From Lachnospiraceae bacterium (GTDB taxonomy: Bacteria; Bacillota; Clostridia; Lachnospirales; Lachnospiraceae), in the NCBI GenBank assembly GCA_017441585.1, contig JAFRWW010000065.1, positions 1 to 64,000 of the forward strand: 64,000 nt of DNA. Direction: 5' to 3'. A program made the position numbers and the translations under genes. Position 1 is the stretch's first letter. Each line of letters opens with the position of its first letter. Of the stretch, positions 32,049 to 41,457 are shown one piece after another. Under the pieces are notes generated by a model. It saw only the letters and a list, made by a program, of their open reading frames with translations, was not told the DNA's origin and did no database searches.

Positions 32049-33641
32049 TCAAAGCGCCTTCATGATCACTTCGTCTTCTTCCTTCACGAATCTGCAGTAA
32101 TGATAAACCTGCCTCAACATATAGGCAGAATCTGCTATGATGAGTTTTACATTCGGATAAGCCTTACCTGTGACTCTGATCTGGGCATGCTCAGAAGACT
32201 TAAACTCAGATTCCAGTTTCAACAGGTCTATATTGTTTCGCTTGATGCGATCCTTATAACGGCTCACCATGCTGGAGAAATCCTTAAGCTGGGCTATCAC
32301 TTCGGGAGCAAGCTTTTCGCCTCTGCCTACCCTCTCGCCCACGGCCTTTACCACGGGTTCCAGCCGGTCCAGCTTTTTCCTGGCTTCCTTGTTCTCAACC
32401 AGCATTTCATTATACTTCTGTCTTTTCTGCGGGTCAACCCCCACCTCAACCGTGGTGGCCACCTCCACATCGGAACCCAAAGTCTTGACCTCCACATAGT
32501 TAAGGGCTCTTACGTTTCCTCCGGCGATAAAGCCCTTCTTGCCCTGTACCACCACATGGTCTCCGGATGATACCAGCGAATGGAGTATGCAGTCCGTCTC
32601 CACATAACCGCCTGCATATACGGTAGCGTTTTCAATATATTTTACTATGACATTTCCGCCGGCTTCCAGTACGCCCTTTTGCATACCGGTCACTCCACGG
32701 TGGATCACTATGTTACCGCCGGCCTTGACCTTGGCGCCCTCTACCACGCCCCTGACGGTGACGTTTCCGGTGGCAGAAACCTGAAAGCCCGACTGCACAT
32801 TACCGCTCACCTCGATATCTCCTTCAAAGAAAAGATCTCCGGTGGAAGTATCCACATTATTTACGGTGAGGACATTGGATACTATGACCTTATCCCCGTC
32901 CAGTATCACATGACCCTTGGATTCAGCTATAAGTCTCAGTCCATCAGGTGAAACGGATATATTCTTACCGTAACGGAACACAGGAGTATAGGGAACATGA
33001 GGAAGAAGCTCATCTCCCCAGACATTTACACCGTTCTCACCGGGATCCGGCGGAGTGATCACCGCCAGCACCTCACCGGGTTCACAGGGACACATATTAT
33101 CAAGATGGAAAAAATCCACACTACCGTCAGAATTCAGTGTGGGACGACCTGACAGATCGGTCTTGAACATATACTCCAGTTTACCGTCCTTACTTTCGAT
33201 AAAGGGCTTCCCCTGAGCCAGTATATAATCCTTGCAGTATTCCCTGTCCACCAGGAATCTGTCTATCTCAGCCTCATTTATACCATAGACCACATCGTTA
33301 TAACTCAAATCTCCCAGTATCTCGGCTTTGGTCATCATGGGACCGCCTTTAAAAGGCGGATAAAAACGCCCCTTTACCGTCATGCCGTCGGGAGCGATAT
33401 CAAGCTTCAGCATCTCGCTTTCGAGAATAGACCTCTTATCTTCCAGCAGATACATCATATCGCTTTCGGAATTGATGCAGTCATCCAGTTCCAGAATATC
33501 AAAGTAGAAATCCTTTCTCTCCAGATAGTCCGAAAGCTCATGAATAGAGATCTTCTCCCCGCCATCCTCAGCCGGAACAAGATGTAAAAAAGTATTGTCG
33601 CCTTCTATCACTATCTGAAAATATCCGTTTCTTTTAGCCAT
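32049..33641 (-). CDS. fapA: FapA-type DUF342 flagellar assembly protein
   Basis: 530 residues, typical. The N-terminal domain is followed by a beta-helix-like run of VxV-(G) repeats (GDIEVSGNVQSGFQVSATGN, VRGVVEGAKVKAGGNIVI, VYAGGYVETDCILHSLVSSG), then a coiled coil at about 415-475. FapA (DUF342) proteins are found in fla/che operons of Firmicutes and Vibrio, where they affect flagellar or FlhF-linked cell-pole assembly. GAGAGGGG lies before the ATG. It follows fliA. Confidence 0.9.
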   Translation of the reverse strand: MAKRNGYFQIVIEGDNTFLHLVPAEDGGEKISIHELSDYLERKDFYFDILELDDCINSESDMMYLLEDKRSILESEMLKLDIAPDGMTVKGRFYPPFKGGPMMTKAEILGDLSYNDVVYGINEAEIDRFLVDREYCKDYILAQGKPFIESKDGKLEYMFKTDLSGRPTLNSDGSVDFFHLDNMCPCEPGEVLAVITPPDPGENGVNVWGDELLPHVPYTPVFRYGKNISVSPDGLRLIAESKGHVILDGDKVIVSNVLTVNNVDTSTGDLFFEGDIEVSGNVQSGFQVSATGNVTVRGVVEGAKVKAGGNIVIHRGVTGMQKGVLEAGGNVIVKYIENATVYAGGYVETDCILHSLVSSGDHVVVQGKKGFIAGGNVRALNYVEVKTLGSDVEVATTVEVGVDPQKRQKYNEMLVENKEARKKLDRLEPVVKAVGERVGRGEKLAPEVIAQLKDFSSMVSRYKDRIKRNNIDLLKLESEFKSSEHAQIRVTGKAYPNVKLIIADSAYMLRQVYHYCRFVKEEDEVIMKAL

Positions 33642-33663
33642 AAAATCCCCTCTCTGTCATGGT

Positions 33664-34491
33664 TTAAACGGAAAAAACTCCTACATACTTTCCCATTTTT
33701 TTCTTTAATTTTACAAGTGCCTTGGAATGGAGCTGGGAAACTCTCGATTCAGACACCTCCAGCACCTCGCTTATTTCCTTAAGGGTCAGATCCTCATAAT
33801 AATACAGGGTCATGACCTTGTTTTCCTTTTCGGTGAGAAGGGACAATGCCTCCACCAGCATTTCCTTCATCTCTGACTTGAGCATGGATTCCTCGGGTGT
33901 ATCAAAGCGCTGCTTCACGCTCCTGTCTATGGGAGCCTCCGTACCCTGATCGGCGAACTCATTCAGTGAAACCACATTGGTCACCAGGAGCTGCTGCTGC
34001 CATTCCATATACTCATCATCAGTTATGCCAAGAGCCTTTGCTATCTCTTCATCCGTGGCATTGCGCCCGTTTTCGGCTTCTATCTCCTTTATCACCGAAT
34101 CTATCTTTTTCTGTTTCTGACGTATGGTCCTGGGGATCCAGTCCATCTTACGTATCTGATCCAGAATGGCACCCCTTATACGGAGGGATGCATAGGTTTC
34201 GAATTTTACTTCCTTTTTAAAATCAAACTTGTCAATGGCATCGATAAGACCGAAGATGCCATAACCCACCAGATCGTCATACTCCACATTGTATCCCAGA
34301 TACATGGAAAGCCTGCCGGCCACCAGTTTTACCAAAGGGGCATATTCCAGTATGATCTGCTCACGCAGCTTCGGGTCCCTGGTCTTAGCGTAATCTTCCC
34401 ATAATTTATTTCTTTTTGCCTCTAATGCAGCAGCGTCCATGCTTGATTCTCCATGCATTGATCCTTTATTGATCCGACGGCGTCTCATCAT
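33664..34491 (-). CDS. fliA: RNA polymerase sigma factor FliA/SigD (sigma-28)
   Basis: 275 residues if started at 34491; an ATG at 34440 (MDAAALEAKRNKLWEDYAKT) has GGAG 8 bases upstream and matches the family start, so 258 residues is likely. Region 2 has PLVKLVAGRLSMYLGYNVEY and DDLVGYGIFGLIDAIDKF; region 3 has MDWIPRTIRQKQKKID; region 4 has LSLLTEKENKVMTLYYYEDL and TLKEISEVLEVSESRVSQLH. It directs late flagellar and chemotaxis genes. Its promoter type matches the candidate site upstream of fliK, so fliA may feed back on its own operon. Confidence 0.95.
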   Translation of the reverse strand: MMRRRRINKGSMHGESSMDAAALEAKRNKLWEDYAKTRDPKLREQIILEYAPLVKLVAGRLSMYLGYNVEYDDLVGYGIFGLIDAIDKFDFKKEVKFETYASLRIRGAILDQIRKMDWIPRTIRQKQKKIDSVIKEIEAENGRNATDEEIAKALGITDDEYMEWQQQLLVTNVVSLNEFADQGTEAPIDRSVKQRFDTPEESMLKSEMKEMLVEALSLLTEKENKVMTLYYYEDLTLKEISEVLEVSESRVSQLHSKALVKLKKKMGKYVGVFSV

Positions 34492-34498
34492 TTAATAA

Positions 34499-34840
34499 TC
34501 ACTGCTGTTGATCTTCCTCATCCATGGAATCATCATCAGCTTCAATATCACCGTCTTCTTTTTCCTCGCTCTGAACCACTATCTCTATCCTGTCCAGGAG
34601 CAGCTTTATGATCTCTCCCAGTATCAGAAAGATCAAAAGTGTCACAAATATGATGATAAGGGCATCCTTCAATTCCCGTCCCTGTATATATGTATACACC
34701 GCGGATACCGATCCCCCCAGAAGCATTATTATGGCGGGAATGGGTTTGGTCTTAAGGTGCTCTGTCACAGGGGCTTCTTCAAGAAGTTCATCCTCCTTAA
34801 GGATTTCCTTATCCGTTTTTTTCTTAGCTTTATCCGGCAA
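34499..34840 (-). CDS. Small membrane protein of the flagellar operon, unknown
   Basis: 113 residues with a TTG start at 34840; AGGTGA lies about 6 bases upstream. Charged N-terminus, two hydrophobic helices (IPAIIMLLGGSVSAVYTYI and ALIIIFVTLLIFLILGEIIK) and an acidic tail. No known domain was recognised. It lies between cheD and fliA. Similar small two-helix proteins occur at this place in related operons. Confidence 0.75.
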   Translation of the reverse strand: MPDKAKKKTDKEILKEDELLEEAPVTEHLKTKPIPAIIMLLGGSVSAVYTYIQGRELKDALIIIFVTLLIFLILGEIIKLLLDRIEIVVQSEEKEDGDIEADDDSMDEEDQQQ

Positions 34841-34856
34841 TCAGCTCACCTGCATT

Positions 34857-35342
34857 CTAAATGGTCTTTACCGGCTTACCTACCGATTTGATCACGTAAT
34901 CACCGGTCTCCGGATAAAATTCCACGGTACGACCGTAATCCAGCCCTGTATCTTCCGAAAGAATGGATATTCCCAGTTCCTTTAATACTTCTTTAACCGC
35001 TTCCACATTGCGTCTGCCCACCTGCATCAGCTCGCTTTTGGACTGTAGCGCAAACATCTGCGCTCCTCCTGCTATCTTGGCTACCATGCGACGTCTTACC
35101 GCCCCGGCCTTTTCCATCTGTCTGACCAGTTCCACTACACCGGTATCAGCGAACTTTGCCACATTGGAATTGTTATTTACAGCCTTTGAATTGGGAAGCA
35201 TCACATGTGCCAGGCCGCCTACTTTTGTCTGGGGATCCCTTATGGCTACTCCCACACAGGATCCAAGCCCCAGGGTTGTGACGGCATTAGGACTAATGCA
35301 TATTTTTAAATCGGCCATCCCGACCTTGATCATCTCTCCCAT
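34857..35342 (-). CDS. cheD: Chemoreceptor glutamine deamidase CheD
   Basis: 161 residues, full length. Catalytic Cys is in TTLGLGSCVGVAIRDPQT; the His motif is GGLAHVMLPNSK. CheD deamidates receptor glutamines and is regulated by CheC. AGGA lies 6 bases before the ATG, after the TAG stop of cheC. It ends in TAG. Confidence 0.95.
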   Translation of the reverse strand: MGEMIKVGMADLKICISPNAVTTLGLGSCVGVAIRDPQTKVGGLAHVMLPNSKAVNNNSNVAKFADTGVVELVRQMEKAGAVRRRMVAKIAGGAQMFALQSKSELMQVGRRNVEAVKEVLKELGISILSEDTGLDYGRTVEFYPETGDYVIKSVGKPVKTI

Positions 35343-35359
35343 ATCTTATCCTAAACCTC

Positions 35360-35974
35360 CTACAAGCCTAAAGCCGATAACATCTTATTATATGACGGCA
35401 GGTCAGGCACCAGCACAAAATATCCGTCAATGGTGGCAAAATCAGTAAATGTCGTCTCGATCATCAACATCTTATCACCCATCTCACCGAACTCTATGGC
35501 AGGCACCGATAAGATCGCTCCGGCCATGTCCACGCACAGATCGGGAACGGAAGGGGTGATCCTCATGTTTGTCAGAGTGGAAAGCGAATTCAGATATGCA
35601 CCCGTGATGATATTGCCTATTTCCTTGAGAGCAGAAAGCTCCATTTCCGAGAACGAATGCTCGTCATGCGTCTGGGCACCCATGAGTCTGGCCACCAGTT
35701 CATGAGCGGATTTTTCTTCCATCAGGAACATGATGCTTCCGTTCAGGTCGCCCTCGATCCTAAGGTATATACCTGCCACCAGAAGCTCCTCGCCTCCCAT
35801 GGCCTCACCTACCTCCCTGAACTCCAGCAGGTCTATCTTGGGTACGCTGATATCCACCTTCGTCTGGAGCATCTGTGCCAGAGAAGTAGCTGCATTTCCC
35901 GCTCCTATATTTCCTATTTCACGCAATACGTCAAAAAACATATTGTCGACATTGTTTAAATCAAGATTAGCCAT
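35360..35974 (-). CDS. cheC: CheY-P phosphatase CheC
   Basis: 204 residues. Both phosphatase half-sites are present: LREIGNIGAGNAATSLAQM and LKEIGNIITGAYLNSLSTL (E-x3-N pairs). CheC dephosphorylates CheY-P and binds CheD. Its TAG stop overlaps a GGAGG in the following sequence. Order cheW-cheC-cheD as in B. subtilis. Confidence 0.95.
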   Translation of the reverse strand: MANLDLNNVDNMFFDVLREIGNIGAGNAATSLAQMLQTKVDISVPKIDLLEFREVGEAMGGEELLVAGIYLRIEGDLNGSIMFLMEEKSAHELVARLMGAQTHDEHSFSEMELSALKEIGNIITGAYLNSLSTLTNMRITPSVPDLCVDMAGAILSVPAIEFGEMGDKMLMIETTFTDFATIDGYFVLVPDLPSYNKMLSALGL

Positions 35975-35994
35975 ACACAGTCCCCCCAGTATCC

Positions 35995-36468
35995 TTAAGC
36001 CTGTTCCTTATCTCCCACAAGAGCATTCATATCCAAAAGAGTGATAAGTCCGCCATTGTTCTTACCCACGCCCGTGACAAAATTGGCTCTTTCATCTCTG
36101 ATATCATGGGCCACCTTATCTATACAGGTTTCGTCCAAAGTGATCACTTCCTTGACTTCGTCAACCAGAAGCCCGATGGCCGCATCAGCTTCTATCTTGA
36201 TGATTATGATACGGCTTAAATTTGAATATACGTCATCCTCCAGCCCCATCTTTATGCGCACGCTCATTACGGGGATGACCTCGCCGCGCAGATTTATCAC
36301 GCCCTTAAAATAGTTCTGGATCTTGGGCACTCTGGTAATGTGCTGAAGTCTTACTATATTGTCAATGTATTTTATGTTGATCCCGTAATGCTCATCTCCC
36401 AGACGGATCACCATATACTGAACCTTTTCGTATTCAACCTGAGTTCCGAGAATGTTTTCTTCTGCCAT
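35995..36468 (-). CDS. cheW: Chemotaxis coupling protein CheW
   Basis: 157 residues, one CheW SH3-like domain: YMVIRLGDEHYGINIKYIDN, VPKIQNYFKGVINLRGEVIP and LVDEVKEVITL. It links receptors to CheA. GGGGAG lies 5 bases before the ATG. It lies 12 bases after cheA. Confidence 0.96.
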   Translation of the reverse strand: MAEENILGTQVEYEKVQYMVIRLGDEHYGINIKYIDNIVRLQHITRVPKIQNYFKGVINLRGEVIPVMSVRIKMGLEDDVYSNLSRIIIIKIEADAAIGLLVDEVKEVITLDETCIDKVAHDIRDERANFVTGVGKNNGGLITLLDMNALVGDKEQA

Positions 36469-36480
36469 CTTTCTCCCCCC

Positions 36481-38613
36481 TTACAACAATACATTGGTAT
36501 CAACGATAAGTGCGACCTCGCCGTCACCCAGGATGGTCGCTCCGCTGATTATCTTGCTGCCGCTGATATACTTGCCCAGAGACTTGATAACTATCTCCTG
36601 CTGGCCTATGAGATCGTCCACGATCACGCCGGCCTGGTTATCGCCCTTCTTGACAACTACTACCACAAGGTTGTCATTGGGGTCCTTCTTGCTCTCCATA
36701 TCCAGTTCCTTTGACAGACGGATAAGGGGGATCACGCTGCCGCGAAGCTGCATCACTTCCTTGGTCTGTACCAGCTTGATATCTGCGGCGGGAACATCCT
36801 CTATGGTGTCTATGGATCCCAGGGCTATGGCATACTTTTCATCGCCTACCACTACCATGAGTGCCTGGATGATGGCCAGGGTAAGAGGAAGCCTGATGGT
36901 AAAGGTGGAACCCTCTCCCAGCTTCGTCTTAACGGATACGTCTCCGCCGAGAGCCTCTATCTTTGACTTGACCACGTCAAGGCCCACGCCTCTTCCCGAA
37001 ACATCCGTAACCTGCTTTGCAGTGGAGAAGGAAGGAAGGAAGAGCAGATCCACTATCTCCTTGTCAGACATGGCCTCTGCCTGCTCGGAAGTTATGGTAC
37101 CGCGCTCTATAGCCTTGGCTTTAACCTTTTCCACATCTATTCCGTTACCGTCATCCTTTACTTCGATGATGACGTTGTTACCGTCCTGATATGCATTGAG
37201 TATGATGGAGCCCACCTCGGGCTTGCCCCGCTGTATACGTACGTCGTTGGGCTCCAGGCCATGATCTGCCGAGTTTCTCAGAAGGTGCATCAGAGGATCG
37301 CCTATCTCATCCACCACGGTACGGTCAAGCTCAGTCTCCTCACCTGACATATACAGTTCCATCTTTTTATCCAGCTTCTTCTGGAGATCCCTGATCATGC
37401 GGGGGAACTTCTGGACTACGCTTTCAATGGGCACCATTCGAACCTTCATGACAGATTCATGCAGGTTGGTGGTAACGCTCTCCAGATATTCGATCTGCTC
37501 ATTTACAGCCTGATTGCGGTCGCCGTCCGAAGCAGAGTTCGTGGCTGAAACCAGTGAATTCTTTGCGATTATGAGCTCGCTGACCAGATTCATCAGATCA
37601 TCCAGCTTTTCGATGTCCACTCTGACCGTCCTGTTTGCCACCGCCTTGGCAGGCTTCTTGGCACCGCCGGAAGCGGCAGGCTTATTCTCGGCCTTTTTGT
37701 CATCGCTGCTCTCTGCATTTGAAACCGCAACGGAAGCAGTCTGCTTCTTCTCCGTATGCTCCGAAGCATCTGTGGATGAGGATGAACCGCTGTCAATGTG
37801 TCCCAGCTCATCGGCCTGTATTTCTGCGCCGGTCACATTTTCTATTTCGGAAACGCCCTTTGCGGCGGCTATAACCTGATCCAGGGATTTATCGGATACG
37901 ACATAGAGACTGAAATCAAATTCAAACTTCTCATCCTCTATATCCTGTGATGAAGGATCACTGACTACAATCTCGCCCAGTTCCTCTATGGCCTTAAATA
38001 CCAGAAAGGCTCTGGCCGCCTTAAGTATGCAGCTCTCCTGTACATAGACCGTGAGACCGTAAACATGCTGTCCGGCTGCGATCGCCTGGGACATCACATG
38101 GCTCTGGGCCTCCTCCAGACTGATGGATGACCACTTGCCCTGTGCAGCTTCTGCTTTGGGCGCGGCCTCTTCCTTCTTCTCGGGAGCGGCCTTGGCTTCC
38201 TCTTTCTTTTCGGCTCCGCCGCCTCCCAGCTGGTCATTCATTATATCATTTATGGCTTTTATGATATTTTCATTATCATTGGTGCCCTCATCGCTGGTCT
38301 CCTGAATATTCGTCAGGTACTGCTCCAGAGCATCCAATGCCTGAAAAAGAACATCGATCAAAGGTCCGGTAACCTTCATATTACCGCCCCTGATCTCAGT
38401 GAATGCATTTTCCATATCATGGGTCAGATTCTGCATGCGCTTATAACCCATGGTACCCGCCATGCCCTTAAGGGAATGTGCCGCACGGAAGATTTCATTA
38501 ACGCAGTCCTCGTTCTCAGGTTCCTGTTCGAGTATCATCAGCTGGTCGGACAGGCTCTGAATATGTTCCTTGGTCTCATCAATGAATATTTCCAGATACT
38601 GACTTACATCCAT
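36481..38613 (-). CDS. cheA: Chemotaxis histidine kinase CheA
   Basis: 710 residues with all five domains: P1 with AAHSLKGMAGTMGYK (phospho-His), P2 about 160-270, P3 TVRVDIEKLDDLMNLVSELI, P4 with HLLRNSADHGLE, VIEVKDDGNGID and RGVGLDVVKSKIEALGG, and the CheW-like P5. Between P2 and P3 are Ala/Lys/Glu rich linkers (AEKKEEAKAAPEKKEEAAPK). It receives receptor input through CheW and phosphorylates CheY and CheB. AGGAGG sits before the ATG. Confidence 0.98.
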   Translation of the reverse strand: MDVSQYLEIFIDETKEHIQSLSDQLMILEQEPENEDCVNEIFRAAHSLKGMAGTMGYKRMQNLTHDMENAFTEIRGGNMKVTGPLIDVLFQALDALEQYLTNIQETSDEGTNDNENIIKAINDIMNDQLGGGGAEKKEEAKAAPEKKEEAAPKAEAAQGKWSSISLEEAQSHVMSQAIAAGQHVYGLTVYVQESCILKAARAFLVFKAIEELGEIVVSDPSSQDIEDEKFEFDFSLYVVSDKSLDQVIAAAKGVSEIENVTGAEIQADELGHIDSGSSSSTDASEHTEKKQTASVAVSNAESSDDKKAENKPAASGGAKKPAKAVANRTVRVDIEKLDDLMNLVSELIIAKNSLVSATNSASDGDRNQAVNEQIEYLESVTTNLHESVMKVRMVPIESVVQKFPRMIRDLQKKLDKKMELYMSGEETELDRTVVDEIGDPLMHLLRNSADHGLEPNDVRIQRGKPEVGSIILNAYQDGNNVIIEVKDDGNGIDVEKVKAKAIERGTITSEQAEAMSDKEIVDLLFLPSFSTAKQVTDVSGRGVGLDVVKSKIEALGGDVSVKTKLGEGSTFTIRLPLTLAIIQALMVVVGDEKYAIALGSIDTIEDVPAADIKLVQTKEVMQLRGSVIPLIRLSKELDMESKKDPNDNLVVVVVKKGDNQAGVIVDDLIGQQEIVIKSLGKYISGSKIISGATILGDGEVALIVDTNVLL

Positions 38614-38651
38614 TTTACTTCCTCCTCCTAATAAGAAATACAGCCTCGGTC

Positions 38652-39815
38652 TTATCTGGTACCTACACTCTTTGTTATGGCATCCGCCACCTTGTCAAGC
38701 GGAAGGATCTCATTTACCAGCCCGGTCTGGGCTATGGCCTTAGGCATGCCGTACACCGTACTGCTGGGCTCATCCTGAGCTATGACATAGAGTTTTTTCT
38801 TTTTTTCAAGATTGACTATTCCTTCGGTACCGTCAGCCCCCATACCTGTAAGCACGGTACAGCAGACCTGTGCAAAGCTTGAATCCACCAGTGATTCGTA
38901 CATATAATTGGCACAGGGCTTAACGCCCTCCCTCGTGGGTTCATCGGAATAATATATCCTATAAGAGCCCGCGCTCCTGGCCACCTTCATGTGCTTGCCG
39001 CCGGCTGCTATGTACACACAGCCCTTTTCCAGCTTATCCCCGTCCTCTGCCTCTTTTACATGAACCTGTGACAGGGAATCCAGCCTCTCCGCCAGGGATT
39101 TGGTGAAGCCCTTGGGCATATGCTGTACTACCAGCACCGGTGCGTTAAGATTGCCGGGAAGCTTCGGAATGACTTCCTGAAGAGCCTTTGGTCCTCCGGT
39201 GGAACTGGCGATGGCTACCACCTTTTCTCCCGGGAGCACACTTCCCGGTCTCGTGGTGATGGCACCCGAACTGTTCATGGAAGTGAAGGTCTGCCTGGTA
39301 AAGGTACTCCTGTGCTCCGTCTGGGAAGACGGCCTGCCGAAAGATGAAGTTCCCGATGCCGAACCGGATGCCGGCGACTTCCCGTAGGAAACCTTATCAA
39401 GATGAACACTGCCATAGGCTCTGGCCACTACCCCCAGAAGGGTCAGAAACTCGACCCTGAAGGCATCGCTGCCTGTGTCCATCACGCCTTCCGGCTTCTG
39501 GATAAAGTCTATCGCACCCAGTTCCAGAGCTTCAATGGTCTCTCTGGTGTCCTTTGCGGTCTGGGTGGAAAACATCATGACCCTGGTCCTTATGCGCTCC
39601 TTCTGCATCTGTCGCAAAAGCTCAAGGCCGTTCATCCTGGGCATATTTACATCCAGCACCATGGCGTCATAACTCTTTTTGCGCAAAAGCTCCAAAGCTT
39701 CAAGACCATCTTTAGCCTGATCTTCCACCTCAAATCTGCTGTCCATGGATATTATATCACAGACAATTCTTCTCATGAGTGCTGAATCGTCAACAATAAT
39801 GATTTTTTTACTCAT
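38652..39815 (-). CDS. cheB: Chemotaxis methylesterase CheB
   Basis: 387 residues from the ATG at 39815, which matches the receiver start MSKKIIIVDDSALMRRI; the frame is open to 39854. The N-terminal receiver has MVLDVNMPRMNG. The catalytic domain has Ser in IASSTGGPKAL, His in VVQHMPKGFT and Asp in LTGMGADGTEG. A Ser/Thr/Gly-rich linker joins the two. CheB demethylates (and may deamidate) receptors. The start overlaps the ycgR stop by 8 bases (ATGAGTAA). cheR is not in the window. Confidence 0.96.
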   Translation of the reverse strand: MSKKIIIVDDSALMRRIVCDIISMDSRFEVEDQAKDGLEALELLRKKSYDAMVLDVNMPRMNGLELLRQMQKERIRTRVMMFSTQTAKDTRETIEALELGAIDFIQKPEGVMDTGSDAFRVEFLTLLGVVARAYGSVHLDKVSYGKSPASGSASGTSSFGRPSSQTEHRSTFTRQTFTSMNSSGAITTRPGSVLPGEKVVAIASSTGGPKALQEVIPKLPGNLNAPVLVVQHMPKGFTKSLAERLDSLSQVHVKEAEDGDKLEKGCVYIAAGGKHMKVARSAGSYRIYYSDEPTREGVKPCANYMYESLVDSSFAQVCCTVLTGMGADGTEGIVNLEKKKKLYVIAQDEPSSTVYGMPKAIAQTGLVNEILPLDKVADAITKSVGTR

Positions 39816-40530
39816 TTCCGTTCTCTTTCCTTCTGATCTTGCGCTCTTCTTCAAAAATATAGCGGATAATGGTTTCTCTCTCGTCCGTCTGGATATTTAT
39901 AAACTGAACCCTGTTCTCATATTCTCCCGGCCTGTTGTCTATGGACTTTGATTCCAGTATGACTCCCAAGGTCCGAAACTCCACGGGACGGTTTGCTATA
40001 TTCAGATTGAAAACAAAATATATCTTGGTATCCCGCTCATAATGGATCTTTGACACAAAACGGATGCCTCCGCCGCTTATATCCACTATGACGCCGTCCT
40101 TCATCACAAAATCCGTGTCGAAAAACTCCACATGATTGTCAAAATCAAGCTCCTGCTGCGCGTTTATATCCGTACACTTCATATCCAGGATGCAGTTCAG
40201 TCTGTAATATTCCCTGCGCTGGAATTTTCTGAGTCCGCTGGTAAGATCCAGGGAAGCCACCACGATATTGTTGCTCCTATATCTGTCCTTCACCACTGCC
40301 GTGCACTGATACAGTCCCGCGGCGGTAAAAAAGCACAGCTGATACTCCATACCTATGGTCAGAAGCACCAGTTTGCTGCCTTCCATCGGCATATTTATCT
40401 TGATATCGTCATCAGAAATAATATCAAACACTCTGGTCTGATACTGTGGGATATCCTTTCCTTCCCCATGACTGATGCGCGATACGTCAACCCTGTCTCC
40501 CGGTTTTACAAATCTGCTGAGTACGGGCAT
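39808..40530 (-). CDS. YcgR-like PilZ flagellar brake protein
   Basis: 240 residues from the ATG at 40530, selected for GGAGG 8 bases upstream. The N-terminal YcgR-like barrel covers about 1-105. The PilZ domain follows with FQRREYYRLNC and VDISGGGIRFVSK, the RxxxR and (D/N)xSxxG motifs for c-di-GMP binding. Such proteins slow or stop the motor when c-di-GMP is high. It lies between flhG and cheB, a typical clostridial location (B. subtilis uses YpfA/DgrA elsewhere). Confidence 0.9.
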   Translation of the reverse strand: MPVLSRFVKPGDRVDVSRISHGEGKDIPQYQTRVFDIISDDDIKINMPMEGSKLVLLTIGMEYQLCFFTAAGLYQCTAVVKDRYRSNNIVVASLDLTSGLRKFQRREYYRLNCILDMKCTDINAQQELDFDNHVEFFDTDFVMKDGVIVDISGGGIRFVSKIHYERDTKIYFVFNLNIANRPVEFRTLGVILESKSIDNRPGEYENRVQFINIQTDERETIIRYIFEEERKIRRKENGNE

Positions 40531-40567
40531 TAAATATTCCTCCGTGATTCTATAATATCTCTGTTGA

Positions 40568-41446
40568 TCATCTGCGGCCTCTCGCAAAACTCATCAAAAA
40601 GCCCGACATACCTCTCCTGAAAGTGGTCTGGCTGTCCTCTTTATTCATCAATACCCCCGCCAGCGAAGCAAAAGCCCTGGAGGATCTGGCATTTGGATTC
40701 TGAATGCATACGGGGCTCTGGACCATCACCGCACGGGCAAGCTGCTGGTCATTGGGCACCACGCCCAGAAAGCCCAGATCAAGTTTCAGATACGTCCTGA
40801 CCACCGCGTTAAGCTTCTGATACAGCTGCTGTCCCTCCGGTGTATCATCCACGCGGTTGGCGATCATTTTGATCACCGTGTTCTGTGCATCAAACCGCTC
40901 ATGTCTGCTCAAAGACTTGAGAAGCGAATATGAATCCGTGATGGAAGTAGGTTCGGGAGTGGTCACGAGCAGAACTTCATTGCTCGCCACTAAGAATTCG
41001 AGAACTGTCCCCGAAATACCTGCCCCTGTATCTATTATAACAATATCCGCCATAGTATCAAGTGTAACTATGGAATTTACCAAAACTCCGACCTGCTGCA
41101 TACTGAGCTGGGAAAGCTGGGCTATGCCGCAGCCTCCGGAGATGAAGCCTATGTCCATGGGTCCCTGGGTCACCACTTCCGCGATGGAGGTTCCTTTGTA
41201 GATCACATCCGCCAGGTTATGCTTGGGGATGGCACCAAACATGACCTCTATGTTTGCAAGGCCGAAATCCGCATCAAAAATGATGACCTTCTGTCCCAGT
41301 CTGGTGAATTCCACCGCCAGATTGATGGCCACATTGGACTTGCCCACACCGCCCTTACCGCTGGTGACGGTGATCACCCTGGCCACCTTTTTAGTGCCCT
41401 GATTATTATGTTTAACTATATTACGAAGTTCTGTCGCCTGATCCAA
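40568..41446 (-). CDS. flhG: Flagellar number regulator FlhG (YlxH, MinD-like ATPase)
   Basis: 292 residues with a TTG start at 41446, AGAGGA 8 bases upstream. Deviant Walker A ITVTSGKGGVGKSNVAINLA, IIFDADFGLANIEVMFG and DIVIIDTGAGIS. It partners FlhF and controls flagellar number and position. It directly follows flhF in transcription order. Confidence 0.96.
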   Translation of the reverse strand: MDQATELRNIVKHNNQGTKKVARVITVTSGKGGVGKSNVAINLAVEFTRLGQKVIIFDADFGLANIEVMFGAIPKHNLADVIYKGTSIAEVVTQGPMDIGFISGGCGIAQLSQLSMQQVGVLVNSIVTLDTMADIVIIDTGAGISGTVLEFLVASNEVLLVTTPEPTSITDSYSLLKSLSRHERFDAQNTVIKMIANRVDDTPEGQQLYQKLNAVVRTYLKLDLGFLGVVPNDQQLARAVMVQSPVCIQNPNARSSRAFASLAGVLMNKEDSQTTFRRGMSGFLMSFARGRR

Positions 41447-41457
41447 AATACTATCCT